From contig CM060202.1 in assembly GCA_030562195.1 (NCBI GenBank), positions 2,728,001 through 2,792,000 of the forward strand: DNA of 64,000 bases, in the 5' to 3' direction. Source of the DNA: Nipponacmea schrenckii (taxonomy: Eukaryota; Mollusca; Gastropoda; Lottiidae). The position numbers and the translations under genes were made by a program. The notes below the pieces were generated by a model. It did no database searches, was not told the DNA's origin, and worked only from the letters and a program-made list of their open reading frames with translations. Shown in pieces: positions 33,976 through 46,431 of the stretch. Every line of letters starts with the position of its first letter. Position 1 is the stretch's first letter.

Positions 33976-36900
33976 GAAATGCTCTCTTATAAAATTCTGT
34001 TGTGTGAGCTTATATTATTTAGACCACTACTCTGTATTAGAAAATGTTCTGCATAAAGTAAAGTAGTTTCATTAATTCTGCCATAATATAGTAAAATATT
34101 ATTATTTTATACACTGTATAGACATTAGAATACATTTTTCCATTACCTACTCTTTTACAGGTTTTAATGTCAGAAGCTAAACATTTGAAAGTCAATTAGG
34201 ACTTGAAAGCTTCTCAGATTGCCAAAAGTTACAAACTAGAACTGATTTGTGTTTTGTGCACAAATATTGTGATACATTAGTGAAAAGAATCTTATAATAT
34301 ATTTGTAGGGTTCAAACAGACATGTAGTTGAAACTCTATTAGAAAGGAAGTGATATTTCACTTGGTTTGATGATCTCCATGTGTCAAATCATGAACGTGA
34401 GCAATAAAGTAGATTAGACTGCAGCCAAACATTAAAGTGGTCAGATTGATTTTTTGTTGAGTGAAATTTGAATAATGTCTGGCATTAGCACCAAAATTAA
34501 TAAATTTGACATATAGTATGTGAATGATGTATCTACATGTTTATTTATAATAGTACAGAATTTTAGTGAGTCTCACCCGAAGTTTAGATGGTAATATTCA
34601 TCTTCTTGGGTGAATCACGTCTAAAATTATTTTGTCTTAATAATTGTATGTAAAAGAAAACCAGTATTTAAATAGAGCAGTAAATATGTATATAACATGA
34701 AGTATTACCTTGATTCATAAATTTATTTATCAATAAATACTCCAACTACAATATAAATGTATCTTCTAAAACTTTATGTGAAAAATAAATTAATATAGTG
34801 TCATAAAATAAGATGTTTTCAGTTTACTTCTTTCTCAATATGCAAGTAATTGGATTAATTTAGGAATTCTGAGGGTGTATAATATTAGGATTGTGCACAT
34901 TCTTGATTATATGGGATGGAAATAGTTCACAGCCATTTTAATCACTGCCTTGACTTAAATAGTGGAATTTTGATATAAGTCATCATATTTCAACTACATG
35001 TAGGTTAAGAAATGAGTTTAAATGTGATTTAGTGTTTTTGTTAAAATATTTAGGCCATTTTCAAAGATAAGATAGTGATTCAAGATGGCCTGTGAAGAAC
35101 CATACTTAGTTTGGTTTGGTTTGTGATTGTGCAGTGTGAAAAGAGTATTAGTATAGCCTATAAACCTGTACTATAATGTTTTAATTATGTTATCATTATA
35201 AACAGAGGTATTGATTACAATGACAAATTCCACAAGTTGACAATAAGTAGAATTGTTATTTTTACCTACGTTTGACATATTTATGAAATTAATATTTCTT
35301 CCAGCTGTCACTCTAGCTTGAGAGTGAAATAAGTAAAGTAGTTTTGGAGCAGACACCAGTTATTAGATTAAACATAATTTTTTCTATGTATTTGACAAGT
35401 TTATGTTACTCATATTAATTTATGATGTCTTCTTTCAAGGTAACCTTTACTCTTTTTATGGTATGAATTCATTGCGTTATATTTAATTCCTGAGTGAAAT
35501 TTAGACTGTTGGTTTATAAGTTAGAAGTCAATATATATATTTTTTATGGAATAATTCTTTGTAATTTGTTTCTATAGAACGTAATTCCAGTTGGCAGACT
35601 TCTTTTTTTTATTATTGAGAATCTTCTTAAAGGTAAACTTACTATTTTATAAATATATACAACATTTTTGACTTCATATTTTTGGCCATTCTAGGGTTTA
35701 TATCATTTTCAATTTCAGATGATAGCACATGAATATTGAGTTAATATTAAGTATAAAAAATCAAGTCTATGTTCTGAATGTTCAAGAATTTGACTATGAC
35801 TATTTAAATGATTTTCTTTACAGTTAGTCAAGAGTAAAATCTGTACATATAGATAGAATATATAAAAATATAAAGAATGGCAAGTGTTACCAATAATACA
35901 TCTTTGTCTATGTATTGACATTATTTTTGAAGCCAGTAAATGTTATTTGCAGCAATCTGAGACCAAAACTTTCTGATGTTTTATGCAAAATAATAAATAT
36001 ACCTGAACCATGCCATAAGAAGTTCAATGTAAAAAACGCTCTTTATTTGTCACCCAGTGGATTTAGGGCTCTGGTTCAGAAATAGCTTAAAGAGAGGTCA
36101 CTGTCCAATCTCAAATATCATCACCTACCTACAAAATACAGTTCACAAGTCTGAAGGCATGTCTTTGAGGAAGAGAAACGCCCATTAACACATAGTTAAA
36201 TGTTTTCTTTGCAATCAGAAAAGGAATATGTACTAAAATAAATTGATTATGCTTCATAAATATAAAATTCATTAGATCTGGTTTGCATGATTTTTGGTAA
36301 AACTGTTTGAATTAATTCATTGAATTAACTCTTAAAATGCAAGAACAGGGTGTTTCTCTCAAAGTTTATATATATTGTCAGTTACATCATCATTCTGTGA
36401 AAAGCTTCATTGAATATCAAGTTTTCAAACATGTTTACATAGTTAATAGTTTGTTGACAAGGTAGAAAAAAGGTGGGTTGACATTCATAATATCTCACAC
36501 AGGATTAAAACTTAGTAAATTAGTTTTTGAAATTACTATTTTTTTTGACAAGGTAATCTGAATAGAATATTTTCCTAAAAAGAAAAGATTTTTGCTTCTT
36601 GTAGATTATCTGGTATCCTTGCAAAATTTCTCTCTAATGGATAATGGATACTTTTCGACAATCTATGAAAAATGTCATTTAAAAATGTAATAAAGGTCAA
36701 TGAAACAAAGACTATTGCATGTCATAAAAAAGTCACCTAAAAGAAAGCAGTGAATTTTTTCATGACCATCAGTGTGAAATACCTATCTGACATTCAACGA
36801 ACTGTTCATTTGTCAAATTGTAGTAAGCCTCGGATGATCTCTTAACAAGTTGGCCTGGAAAATGTTTTAGATTTATATATTTCTACTATTGTCACAGTGT

Positions 36901-39483
36901 CATTATAAAGGTCAGTGTTACTACTGGTGTTGACAGAAAAATGAAGTAACAGCTCCAATGAAATGAATCTAATGTAAATATTGTAGATATGCCATTATTG
37001 TCTTAACAAAGTGATAAAGACTGTTATATTAAGATTTGCATGCTTGTTCAGTGGAAATCCTACATTGACAAATAATATTTACTGTAGCATCCTAATACAA
37101 AATTAGACATTTTAAATCTAATTTAAGTATGTGAATATAGCAAAAGTAAAACATTGATCCTTTCCAGGCCACCTTTTCTTTTGTCAAGCGATTGTCATCA
37201 AGCTAGAAAATATATTTATATTTATTACATCCAATCAAACAGCAGAGTTGACAATCTTCCCTGATGTAAGAAAAGTACATCGATATAACAAGGTATTGGA
37301 CAATGCTTGTTATACTTTTTAAGTCTTCTCCTGAAATGTAATAAACCAATCCAATTTTTATTTATGGTAGATACATATATAATTCAGGTGTACCTGTAAC
37401 ATTATATCTTCCATTTTGTTCAGAGCAAATACATTTTCAAGGGTTAGCTCTATTGAAATTATGATTGTATTTTTTCTTCACCTCTAGCTGTATGTAGTAG
37501 ATTGTAAGCATACTCTAAATGTCATAATTATAATGAACGACATATTTCTATGTCACTCAAGCGGAGAAGATTTTCATATACTAGTGTATTTACTTACTGG
37601 CTTTAATGTTTGAATTAAGATTCATGCTGAGACTTCATTTAACCTTAATAATTGTCAGTGCTTTTATGAAGTGTGATAGTAAACTGATTACTATACCCTT
37701 AAAAGTGGATACAACATCTCTAAATATATAAAGCACATGTCAAAACTTTAGGTGAGATTTGTGTCTGTTGTCAACTGAAGCAGGATTAGCTGAAATTACT
37801 GAATATTTTGAGTAATTTTTACATTTTTATAGTTATGTACTTAAAAATCATCAATATTCTAATATTAATAGGTATATGTAATTGATAACAAAAATATTCA
37901 TTTAAAAATTTTCAAATACTTAAAACCTATTCCATGTATACCTTATTATTTCTATTTCAGTATGTAAATAAACCATGGATTAAAGACGATAATCTCTGAT
38001 TTCTAAAGGATTAACCTAATGGTCACTATTAAGGTAAGACAAATGGTTAGAATAATGTAAAGACAAACATCAGTATTGCCTGCAAAATGCCTTAACAGAT
38101 AGTTTTGTGATAATTTTATGTGCTGTTGTGATTTCATACACTAAACAATATTCATCCAACAATATAATTTATTGTGATACTAATGGTGATACTTTTCTTA
38201 GATAAAAAAGAAAGTAAACGATATTTTCCACAATAAGAAGTAGTAAATTGTGAAAAAAAACTTAAATTTTTGATGTCAGAAATGATCTTTTACAAATAGT
38301 GATGTGAAAATTATAATTCTGATGATTATGTGTCATTCATTATAAAAGGGAGTTAATAAATAAACGTGCCGTTATTCAGCGATTCATTGTACCCTTACAT
38401 GCTATCATTAGCTCAATGTCACACTCATCAAAACCTGTGCATTCCAAAAGTATGTTATGTTGATCTGACAATTTTGTTTTACTCTGTACAAGTTACAATT
38501 CTTGTCATGATTTTTTAAGTTAATTTTTTTTTTGTTCGTGTTGGTTTAAGTGATGCATAGAATTTTAAGTTTTTTGGAAATCATTCAGTGTCAGAGATTG
38601 CATGCATTCTTTTAGGTTACAAAGTAAAAGGAATATAGTGAGCATGAAGCTTTAGTTCAATATGTCTGTTCATCTGTTAATCTAAATGATTAGAAAACTA
38701 TATATCTCTAATTTGAAACATTTGTGAGTGTGATATTAAACATTTCATCCTAAATGTACTGAAGGTTGAGAAACACTCTCAAACTGCCAAGTACTTCTTA
38801 TAACATGTGTCTTGTGGCTTGTTTAATTGCTGTATTACTTCAAATTTGAAAGTTATGTGCTAATGTGTAAATATAAATATTAGTAGACCAAAATTCTTCT
38901 CTCACTTGTAATTGGCAGAACACATTAAAAATCTATTTAACTAAGATTAATAATGAAGACATAAGTGGTATGATTGTGAGTTCACTACAGACATTCACCT
39001 TGGCTGACTCTAATTCAGTGGTATTTGGGTGGATCTGTTGTATTGTCTTGTTGGCAATGAAGTTTGATTTGGTCTGACATTGTAGATAGTGTTTTGTCTG
39101 GCCTAGTGATTAATAGTTGCTTATAAGTTATTTCATCAGTATACATTTGTGCAACATTATTTGATAAAAAAAATATGGTAATAGAATAATATAAGCTTCA
39201 GCTTGCGTTCATATATATTTGCTAATTTTGAATAAATATTGTTTTTAAAAAAAAAAAATACTGATTACTAATTTTGATTTTTTACATTTAGGTTCTAGTT
39301 GTAAATTGGATTTAGCTGAAGTCACATACGTAAGTACATGTAATATAGACAGTTTCAATGATTATGAATCTGTTAAAACTGCACTTCATTTGTGATTATT
39401 AATATAGTGTTGTACAACACCAAGCTTGTACAAATTATATGGCATCTTTTCCTCATTATTCGTTAATTGAGGTTAGATGTGTT
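33976..39483. other. Long AT-rich unique stretch, no gene recognised
   Basis: About 5.5 kb with almost no dispersed repeats, which could be intron or intergenic DNA of the plus-strand gene downstream. One possible untranslated 5' exon is a polypyrimidine-AG at about 37952-37962 followed by 70 bases ending ATGGTCACTATTAAG before GTAAGAC (38033). Its phase does not match the first known exon directly. A second GTAAGT after a short open stretch occurs near 39330. Neither can be confirmed from sequence alone. Confidence 0.4.
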
Positions 39484-39660
39484 TTTGGTTCACTGTCATT
39501 TAGGCATACATTTTTTAAGCACACCTCATTTAGACACAGTACTTTGGACATACTTCATTGAGGCAAAGAGTCAGATAAGCACCATGCCATTTATACATAG
39601 TGTTTTAGGCACATGTGCTTAAACAAAAGTTTGTCTAAATGACTGCTTATCATATAACAT
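39484..39660 (+). mobile_element. Fragment of the 'TTAGGCACAC' fold-back family
   Basis: GGTTCACTGTCATTTAGGCA, CACCTCATTTAGACACAGTA and AGTCAGATAAGCAC match the left arm at 13209-13330 in the same order. The right arm is missing. Confidence 0.7.
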
Positions 39661-40119
39661 GTATCACTACAGTCATCTAGATGTAATTACTTATGAACGC
39701 CATAGAGTTTATCTGTTGGACCAAAATATAACACATGTATCAAAACGTAATTTTAAAGTAAAACTTTTAGTACAGAGATGTAGAGATCCTACCATATTTC
39801 TAATTAATGTTAAGTCTTCTACAATTTCATAAATCCTATAAATTTCATTTCGTAACCGAAAGCATTTAATTCAGTAAACAAGGTGGTTTCACACTGTTTC
39901 AAATTACCCATAACTGTATCTAGTTCTCTATAATTCTCTGTTTTTCACATGACTTTCATTAGCTTGCCTGTAAATATAAGAAATTTGAGTCGTCAATTTG
40001 CCATGTGGTTGATTATTCAATGTTTATTTATGATGAGAGATAAGATATAAAGTAATGTGGTGAAGAGTTGAAGGTAATGCCAGTGAAATTAGGTTAAGAA
40101 TGATTTAATTAATGAGACT
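39661..40119. other. No recognisable gene
   Basis: AT-rich sequence without a supported feature. Confidence 0.5.
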
Positions 40120-40123
40120 TTAA

Positions 40124-40987
40124 CCCTTTCCATGCGCTTTTATTAAAAATGACATCAATCGTTACTTGCAGAATTAATTTTAGAGAAGTCTGTAACCTGA
40201 CGTTAAATGATTGTAACTTCTACAAAAACCCTCAGAAATTGATGCATTTGGTATGAAATTGTTGGGAAATGAATGCCTTATACTAATATCGAAGATTTAG
40301 GACAAGCAACAAATTTGGGAGTGGTTTATGCGTGATTACTTCATAAGGGCGTTAACCAGTATTTCACGTTGAAACAAATTTATGATGGCATCATTGGATT
40401 TGGAAAAATATGTTATTGGTATCAAGTTGTAGATAATAGGAACAAGATGATACCAAATTGATTATGATCTGAAGGATAGAATTCCTTGAATATGTATTAA
40501 TAGAGGACCATGACGTCACCGTTCGACGTCACTTATGTTGGACTCAGATTCGGAATTCGATGCTGACTTTGCCATTGGGATGACATTTTCTTTCTCACTT
40601 TCATCATCATCACTGGATGTATAGAAATCTTCATTGTTGATAGAATCGTCACCATCTATCCAATTTTCAATCAGATCGCAGTGTAAGAAAACTTGTTCAC
40701 TTTCCCATCGCCCGAAATGGGGGCAGCCATTATTGTTTACAATAATAAGCAGACGACCTACTTTCATCTTAGCTAGTTTAATAATGTTTCTGATTGGTCT
40801 ACTTCGACCAATCATAGACTAATATGAATTGAAATCCTTATACGTCAGTACTATTAATAAATTTAAGGTTGATGGGGAAGCCTTTCACCGTAATGTACCG
40901 GTATTATGAAAGAACGCCTATAGGTGTCTTCCGCAAGTTATCACGTAAAAAAATTGACGCCTAAAGGTGTTAAACGCACGGAAAAGG
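40124..40987. mobile_element. piggyBac-type element with TTAA target duplication
   Basis: The left end is TTAA then CCCTTTCCATGCGCTTTTA. The right end, read inward, is TTAA then CCTTTTCCGTGCGTTTAACA. TTAA at 40120-40123 and 40988-40991 together with CCC-type ends are characteristic of piggyBac. The 864 bp are too short for a ~600-residue transposase. A 99-codon minus-strand frame inside is described separately. Confidence 0.8.
40516..40815 (-). CDS. Short acidic open frame inside the piggyBac-type element, function unknown
   Basis: 99 codons on the minus strand. The N-terminal half is basic and hydrophobic (MIGRSRPIRNIIKLAKMKVG), then GCPHFGRWESEQVFL. The C-terminal half is strongly acidic and serine-rich (TSSDDDESEKENVIPM, ending SNISDVER). 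Acidic N-terminal regions are usual in piggyBac transposases, so this may be a remnant of one, but no catalytic DDD region or RING-like C-terminus is present. An overlapping 62-codon plus-strand frame is its shadow. Whether it is translated is unknown. Confidence 0.3.
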   Translation of the reverse strand: MIGRSRPIRNIIKLAKMKVGRLLIIVNNNGCPHFGRWESEQVFLHCDLIENWIDGDDSINNEDFYTSSDDDESEKENVIPMAKSASNSESESNISDVER

Positions 40988-41122
40988 TTAAAGATGGGTT
41001 TTCTCATTTTCATATATATACATATATATACCATAATTGGACCGGTAATACTTATATCAATAGAAAGTAGAGGTGTTCTAATATCTGGCAAAAATACAAG
41101 ATGGTCATTAATTAACTCGTAA

Positions 41123-41344
41123 TTAGGCTAATTGTGACGGGATTTTCCAAGGTAGGGTACTAGCATAGGTATGTACGTCAAGTCTCAAATGTCGTTGATC
41201 TTTTTGTTTGATCATCCAGTCTGTCAATTCGGTACATAAATCATGACGTAACCGGACGCTGTTGTTATTGTCCACATTCCTTAATATTTTCCACAACAAC
41301 AATGGCATTTTGGTATTCCATTTATTATCTCTAGCAAAAGGCAA
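41123..41344 (-). CDS. Unrecognised 73-codon open frame
   Basis: Minus-strand frame with protein-like composition: KMPLLLWKILRNVDNNNSVR, then RHDLCTELTDWMIKQKDQRH and HTYASTLPWKIPSQLA before the stop. It is charged, with several tryptophans and few low-complexity runs, unlike the chance frames around it. It could be a 3' coding exon or a retrocopy fragment of a host or transposon gene. I do not recognise the family, no partner exon was found, and a pearl-like element starts just beyond its 5' side at 41363. Confidence 0.3.
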   Translation of the reverse strand: MPFARDNKWNTKMPLLLWKILRNVDNNNSVRLRHDLCTELTDWMIKQKDQRHLRLDVHTYASTLPWKIPSQLA

Positions 41345-41362
41345 TAAAACGTTTAAATATCA

Positions 41363-42214
41363 TTTTTATACGCCCACATTATAATGTGGTCGTATATTGT
41401 CGTCACCCCTGTCCGTCCGTCCACAATTGCTTGTGAACGCGATAGAGACTACATATTTCATTGGATTTGAATGAAACTTGCTGTGATCATTTATATTGAT
41501 GATTTATCTTGGACTAATTCGAAATAGGCGATTTTTCGATGAACGGTTTTTGAGTTATTGCACTTGACTTCGTTAAAACCTTCAAAATTGTCTCGTGAAC
41601 GCGATAGAGATCACAATTTCCATTGGATTTGAATGAAATTTTGTGTCATTAATTAAATTGATGAGATCTTAAACAAGTTTGATAGTGACGATTTTTTGGT
41701 GAACGTTTTTTGAGTTATTGCCCTTGACTTAGTCAAAAGGCGTCAAAACAGACTTGTGAACACCACAGAGACAACAGTTTTCCACTGATTTGAATGAAAT
41801 TTGGTGTGATCATTGAAGTTGATAAGATCTTGGTCAAGTACAAAATTGATGATTTTTTGATAAACTGTTTTTGAGTTATTGCACTTGACTTAGTCGCAAC
41901 ACTGGAAATTGGCTTGTGATTGTGAAAGATAATACAGTTTTCATCTGATTTGAATGAAATCATGTTTATTGCTGAGATCTTGAACAAGTTCAATATTTAC
42001 TAATTTTCGATGAACTATATTTGAGTTAGTCCAATCATAAATATTAGCTAGTAAATACAATAGAGACTAGGTTTCATCTGATTTGAATCAAATTTGGTGT
42101 GAATATTTATATTGATGAGAACTTGGATTAGACCTAAATATTTTTGGAATTTCTGCCTGTGTTAAAACAGAAAATATATTTTAAAGTGGGCGTATCTTGC
42201 TAGGCAACCACTTG
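41363..42214 (+). mobile_element. Pearl-like element, 'GCTAGGCAACC' subfamily
   Basis: Starts TTTTTATACGCCCACATT with hairpin CCACATTATAATGTGG and a short GTCC tract. Core units of ~150-160 bp carry 'GTGAACGCGATAGAGA' and 'GATTTGAATGAAATTTGGTG'. It ends GTGGGCGTATCTTGCTAGGCAACCACTTGT-like, so the 3' hairpin sequence differs from the main subfamily while the inverted GTGGGCGTAT is kept. Confidence 0.82.
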
Positions 42215-42970
42215 TGTAGAAACATTATGAATTAATCTACATGTAAATAAGTTTTTACTCACTAATAATAAAATATAAAATCAATTCATTCATATGACGT
42301 TATTTGGTCACGTGAACAAACATGGAGTCTAAATTTAGCGTTTCAAAGCAGATCAGAGTCAAATGGATTCCACAAGCATTTCTATATTCACATAGGTCTT
42401 TTGAACTTAAGAATAAATGGATTATTCATTAGAAACCCCAATTAATCAATTAGTAAGCTAAATTTGGCTCTAATTAATGAGGCAACCCAGCTTTAAGATT
42501 TAGTCAATCTAGAATGGTTAGAAATTGGAATCAAATTATTAACCTGTAAAAGATGTAATAATGTAGATTAATTTTACTTTAGATAGTAGTCTCATGATTA
42601 ACCTTCAACAAAACTATATTTCAGTTTGCACAGATACTTATCAGTTATGAGAAGCTGATATAGATAAAGCCTCTAGTCACTCAGACAGGACAATAAACTG
42701 AGAGTTGGGATGCTTAGCGAATAGAGTAGCCAAATATGTTTGTCTTAGCAAAATTTCCCTCATGCACACTGCTTATTGTTGTCTTAATTAGGTACAGAAG
42801 AATAGGTTGTAAAACTCGAATTGTGTCAGTTTTTTTATTTCTCATTCTATGCCATAGACTCTTTGGTGTATGTTTATATATTAATTCAATTGGTTCAAGA
42901 ATTTCTATAAAACCCTGTGAACTTCTCAGAATGTTCTAGAAGACAAGGTTCCAGAAGAGAACAGAAATTA
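42215..42970. other. No recognisable gene
   Basis: AT-rich sequence; the 67-codon frame at 42736 has no recognisable domain. Confidence 0.5.
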
Positions 42971-43060
42971 ACTAGAATTGCTTACAATTATGAACGTATT
43001 TCGAGAACCTTAGAATATTATGGAGCTCAAATTTGAAATTGCCAACATCTGGAATAATCC
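42971..43060 (-). mobile_element. Helentron-like family B, 3' end fragment, minus orientation
   Basis: CTAG, hairpin AATTG-CTTA-CAATT and ACGTATTTCGAGAACCTTAG are the inverse of the 3' end of the array units. Similarity continues weakly to about 43055 (AAATTTGAAATTGCC). The rest of the element is absent. Confidence 0.8.
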
Positions 43061-43358
43061 AGAAAAGAACAGCAAATTAATGCTAGAAAGTGAGCATTGA
43101 ATGTTACTATTATAAGCTATTTTGGATACCAACATGAAAACATTTGAGATCAACTGAATTTATTGACATGATTTATATTCAAAATATTTGTGGAATTCAA
43201 AATGTAAATGTGTAGTTCAAGAAAGGGTAGAGTCTATAGTCTCATATAATTTCAGTTTCTATATATTCTTTATATACATATTTTATCAAAAATGATAAGT
43301 AAAAATATTTGTAACAAGATTTTTACATTCCATTTGAATGCTTAGAAATAACTGAACA

Positions 43359-43469
43359 AGTAGTATATGAGCTTACAGATATCCGGCACCCCTCCGCTTC
43401 GCTCCGCTTCGCTCCGCTCCGCTCCGCTCCGCTCCGAGCTACCGGATATCTGTAAGCTCATATACTACT
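43359..43469. repeat. Perfect 28-bp hairpin with a GC-rich pentanucleotide loop
   Basis: Arms 43359-43386 and 43442-43469 are exact inverses (AGTAGTATATGAGCTTACAG... and its complement). The 55-base loop is CCGCTTCGCTCCGCTTCGCT followed by repeated GCTCC, far richer in G+C than its surroundings. Cruciform or hairpin formation is likely. It could be a tiny fold-back element or a recently formed inverted repeat. Confidence 0.9.
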
Positions 43470-43571
43470 GTTTGCCCACCCGCCCTCCCTTTAAATTAAC
43501 CAAAAAGTGTTTTTAATAAACATTCACCCTCCTACAACTATATAGTAAATAAATTCATCAGCTAAATCTAT
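43470..43571. other. Short unique stretch before the gap
   Basis: About 100 bases, including CACCCGCCCTCCC; no feature supported. Confidence 0.4.
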
Positions 43572-44071
43572 NNNNNNNNNNNNNNNNNNNNNNNNNNNNN
43601 NNNNNNNNNNNNNNNNNNNNNNNNNNNNNNNNNNNNNNNNNNNNNNNNNNNNNNNNNNNNNNNNNNNNNNNNNNNNNNNNNNNNNNNNNNNNNNNNNNNN
43701 NNNNNNNNNNNNNNNNNNNNNNNNNNNNNNNNNNNNNNNNNNNNNNNNNNNNNNNNNNNNNNNNNNNNNNNNNNNNNNNNNNNNNNNNNNNNNNNNNNNN
43801 NNNNNNNNNNNNNNNNNNNNNNNNNNNNNNNNNNNNNNNNNNNNNNNNNNNNNNNNNNNNNNNNNNNNNNNNNNNNNNNNNNNNNNNNNNNNNNNNNNNN
43901 NNNNNNNNNNNNNNNNNNNNNNNNNNNNNNNNNNNNNNNNNNNNNNNNNNNNNNNNNNNNNNNNNNNNNNNNNNNNNNNNNNNNNNNNNNNNNNNNNNNN
44001 NNNNNNNNNNNNNNNNNNNNNNNNNNNNNNNNNNNNNNNNNNNNNNNNNNNNNNNNNNNNNNNNNNNNNNN
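43572..44071. other. Assembly gap, 500 N
   Basis: Exactly 500 N, so size unknown. The strong hairpin about 100 bp upstream may have contributed to the failure to assemble. Confidence 0.99.
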
Positions 44072-44287
44072 ACTAATAGCATTGAGCGGGTGAGACAGAC
44101 TACACAAATAGTATTGTTAATTATCAGGACTGGGTATAATAGTCTACATGTTATTAGAATAATATAACACTGGAAGTTCAATACTACTAGGTCGCTATTT
44201 ATAGAAATCAGTGAAGTAAACAACCGAATTGGAGTTTCCCCTAGAGTTCTCTATGGAATTTCCACTTCAAAATACATGTTGGTCGAT
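44072..44287. other. Short stretch between the gap and the LINE
   Basis: Just over 200 bases; probably includes the 3' UTR of the minus-strand LINE. No other feature. Confidence 0.4.
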
Positions 44288-45780
44288 CTATGTATTGATA
44301 CAATCATTTCTCAATCTTAATGCTGCATCAATAAATTTAGCCACACATATGACATCTTGTGTTTGATTAACATCTAATATTTTAATATCACCACTGTTTA
44401 AATATCTATGAGGAATATACAACTATCTCAAAGAAGAAAGTATCTTGCATTTAAATATGAAATGCCTTAAATTTTCAATACCTTGATGACATAATGGGCA
44501 TATTGGAGTCAAGTTTGGGTTTCTTAATGACATATTATATGCTAGTGGTAACAAATTTAACCTGAGCTTGGTAATATTTCTCTTAAAATTTGCATTAACA
44601 GGAAGTGTTAGATAAAGTGATTGTCTTAAATTAACTTTTACAGATCTATATTCAGTTAAACTACTTGAATTTGATATGCTACTTGACCAGTCTTGAATAT
44701 GAATATCTTCAAGACGCATTTTCAAATCCATAAGTAATCTTGTAGTGTCTTCTACATATTCCTGGTATAACCAGACATAATTAAAACCCAGTGATGCCGA
44801 AATAGTTTTGATTTTTGTGGCCCAGTTATTGCGACCCATATTATCTAATTTTACCAACATTAAATAGACTTGTTTAGGGTGTCTATCTATAGACATATGG
44901 AGAAGTTTCAACCAATATTTTAAACATCGAGTGATATAAGCAACTGACAAGTTGTACCTTCCACATTCTCCAAGGGTACCAGAATTGCTTGAACTTCTGT
45001 GTATACCAAGAAGAAATTTACAAAATTTTGTATGCACTCTCTCTATTTCAGGTCTATATTCATAGCCCCATATTTCAGCCCCATATAATAGAATCGGCTT
45101 AATTATTGAATCAAAAATTTTAAAGGAGAGGCCTAAAGAAATATAGTCACATTTTCTGTACATACATTTTATAGGAATTAAGGCCTTCTCTGCTTTTTGG
45201 CATAGTCCCTGTATACACTTTGACCATACTAATCTGGAGGAAAACAATACTCCTAAATAATTATAGTATGATACAGTTTCAATTTGATTTCCGTTATAAA
45301 ACCATTTCTCATAATGTCTCAATTTTCCTCCATTTCTGAATACAACAATTTTACTTTTATCAAGGTTTACATTCAAGTTATAATTTTTAGAGAATTTTTC
45401 TAATAATTTTATTTTCTGTTTCAAGTCTCCAACTGTGTCTGAAAATAGGGTAAGATGATCTGCATAAAGCAATAGAAGAATGTCTTTTGCCTTTTGGATT
45501 GTAAAAATGCCATTAACATCCCCATTTTCAGCTAAATCTATCAGCTGATTGACATAATAACAAAACAATATGGGGCTAAGTATGCATCCCTGCCTAACGC
45601 CAGTCAAACATTCAAAGGATTCTGTGACTTTGGAACCTAATTTGACCCTTGCAGACACTGATGAATAGATACTCTGAAGTGATACAAAGAGTTTTCCATG
45701 GAAACCTTTTTTAACAAGTAGAGATAGTAATTTCAGTCGGTTCAAGGAATCAAACACTTTACTAACTTGTTTATTAACAG
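44288..45780 (-). pseudogene. 5'-truncated LINE with a 444-codon reverse transcriptase frame
   Basis: The frame begins at VFDSLNR, which is motif A (AFDS.NR) of the LINE palm, so everything upstream (endonuclease, fingers) is lost. It continues with TGVRQGCILSPILF (motif B'), LLLYADHLTLFS (motif C), YYNYLGVLF, LLYGAEIWGY, and a C-terminal cysteine-histidine cluster CPLC-x9-H-x4-C. It stops at 44423. A shifted frame continues with SGDIKILDVNQTQDVICVA to a stop at 44288, so one frameshift lies near 44425. Motif C reads YADH instead of YADD: the second catalytic aspartate is gone. This type of LINE ('RQGC.LSP.LF', CPLC finger) is the same as at 54592 and distinct from the two CR1/L2-like copies. 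Confidence 0.9.
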
Positions 45781-46431
45781 TTTATTATTTCTCTTATCAT
45801 CAATATTATTTTATGAATCATAGGCTAATAAATTCATATATAAATCCCTACACATCGTGGCCTAATCGCGCCTACTTCCTCGTAGCATTACGACGAAGAT
45901 GCATGGATGTGGGCGACGGACGTGGCTCCAGACAGGATGATCCATGCAGTCATCAGTAGCCTAGCTCTTTTTTCGTTAATATTCTTCGTACCTATCTTGC
46001 TGCATACACTTTACAAACGAAAGTAGAACCATACCCCCCTTGTTATCATGGATATATTATTTTCACAATTGAAACAATCTCAATAATAATTAATACTAAG
46101 ATTTGAATGACATTTTGAGATAAAGCAATGTTCCTTGCTGATCAGGCTGACCAGGTAAATGTCTTTCGTAGACTAGTTACCGATCATTAGAATGCAATTG
46201 TGCCTATTCCATATGGACAGTAATATTTAAAGTTTCTGAACTATCGTTGGTAGATAAAACGGACAGTTAAAAAGGGCCAGAATCCTTATCAAAATAGGCC
46301 TACATTGAATATTAAAAAAGAAAGTTGCGTTGTAGACCTACAATACATGTAGCTATATTTAGAAACTAGTCTGTTGTCAAGCAAAGTCTTGACGTCATTA
46401 TGTACACAAAGATTATAGAAATTTTGACGAC
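45781..46431. other. No recognisable gene
   Basis: Contains a moderately GC-rich patch (45850-45990, with GTAGCATTACGACGAAGATG) but no supported coding or RNA feature. Confidence 0.45.

Noticed and set aside
37963..38032. Possible 5' exon ending ATGGTCACTATTAAG before GTAAGAC
   Set aside because: Splice-like borders and a start codon exist, but the phase does not fit the 49340 exon and no linking exon was found. Kept only as a remark.
39292..39329. Possible 38-base exon between TTTACATTTAG and GTAAGTACATG
   Set aside because: It is open in one frame only and its end phase does not match the next known exon; too short to support.
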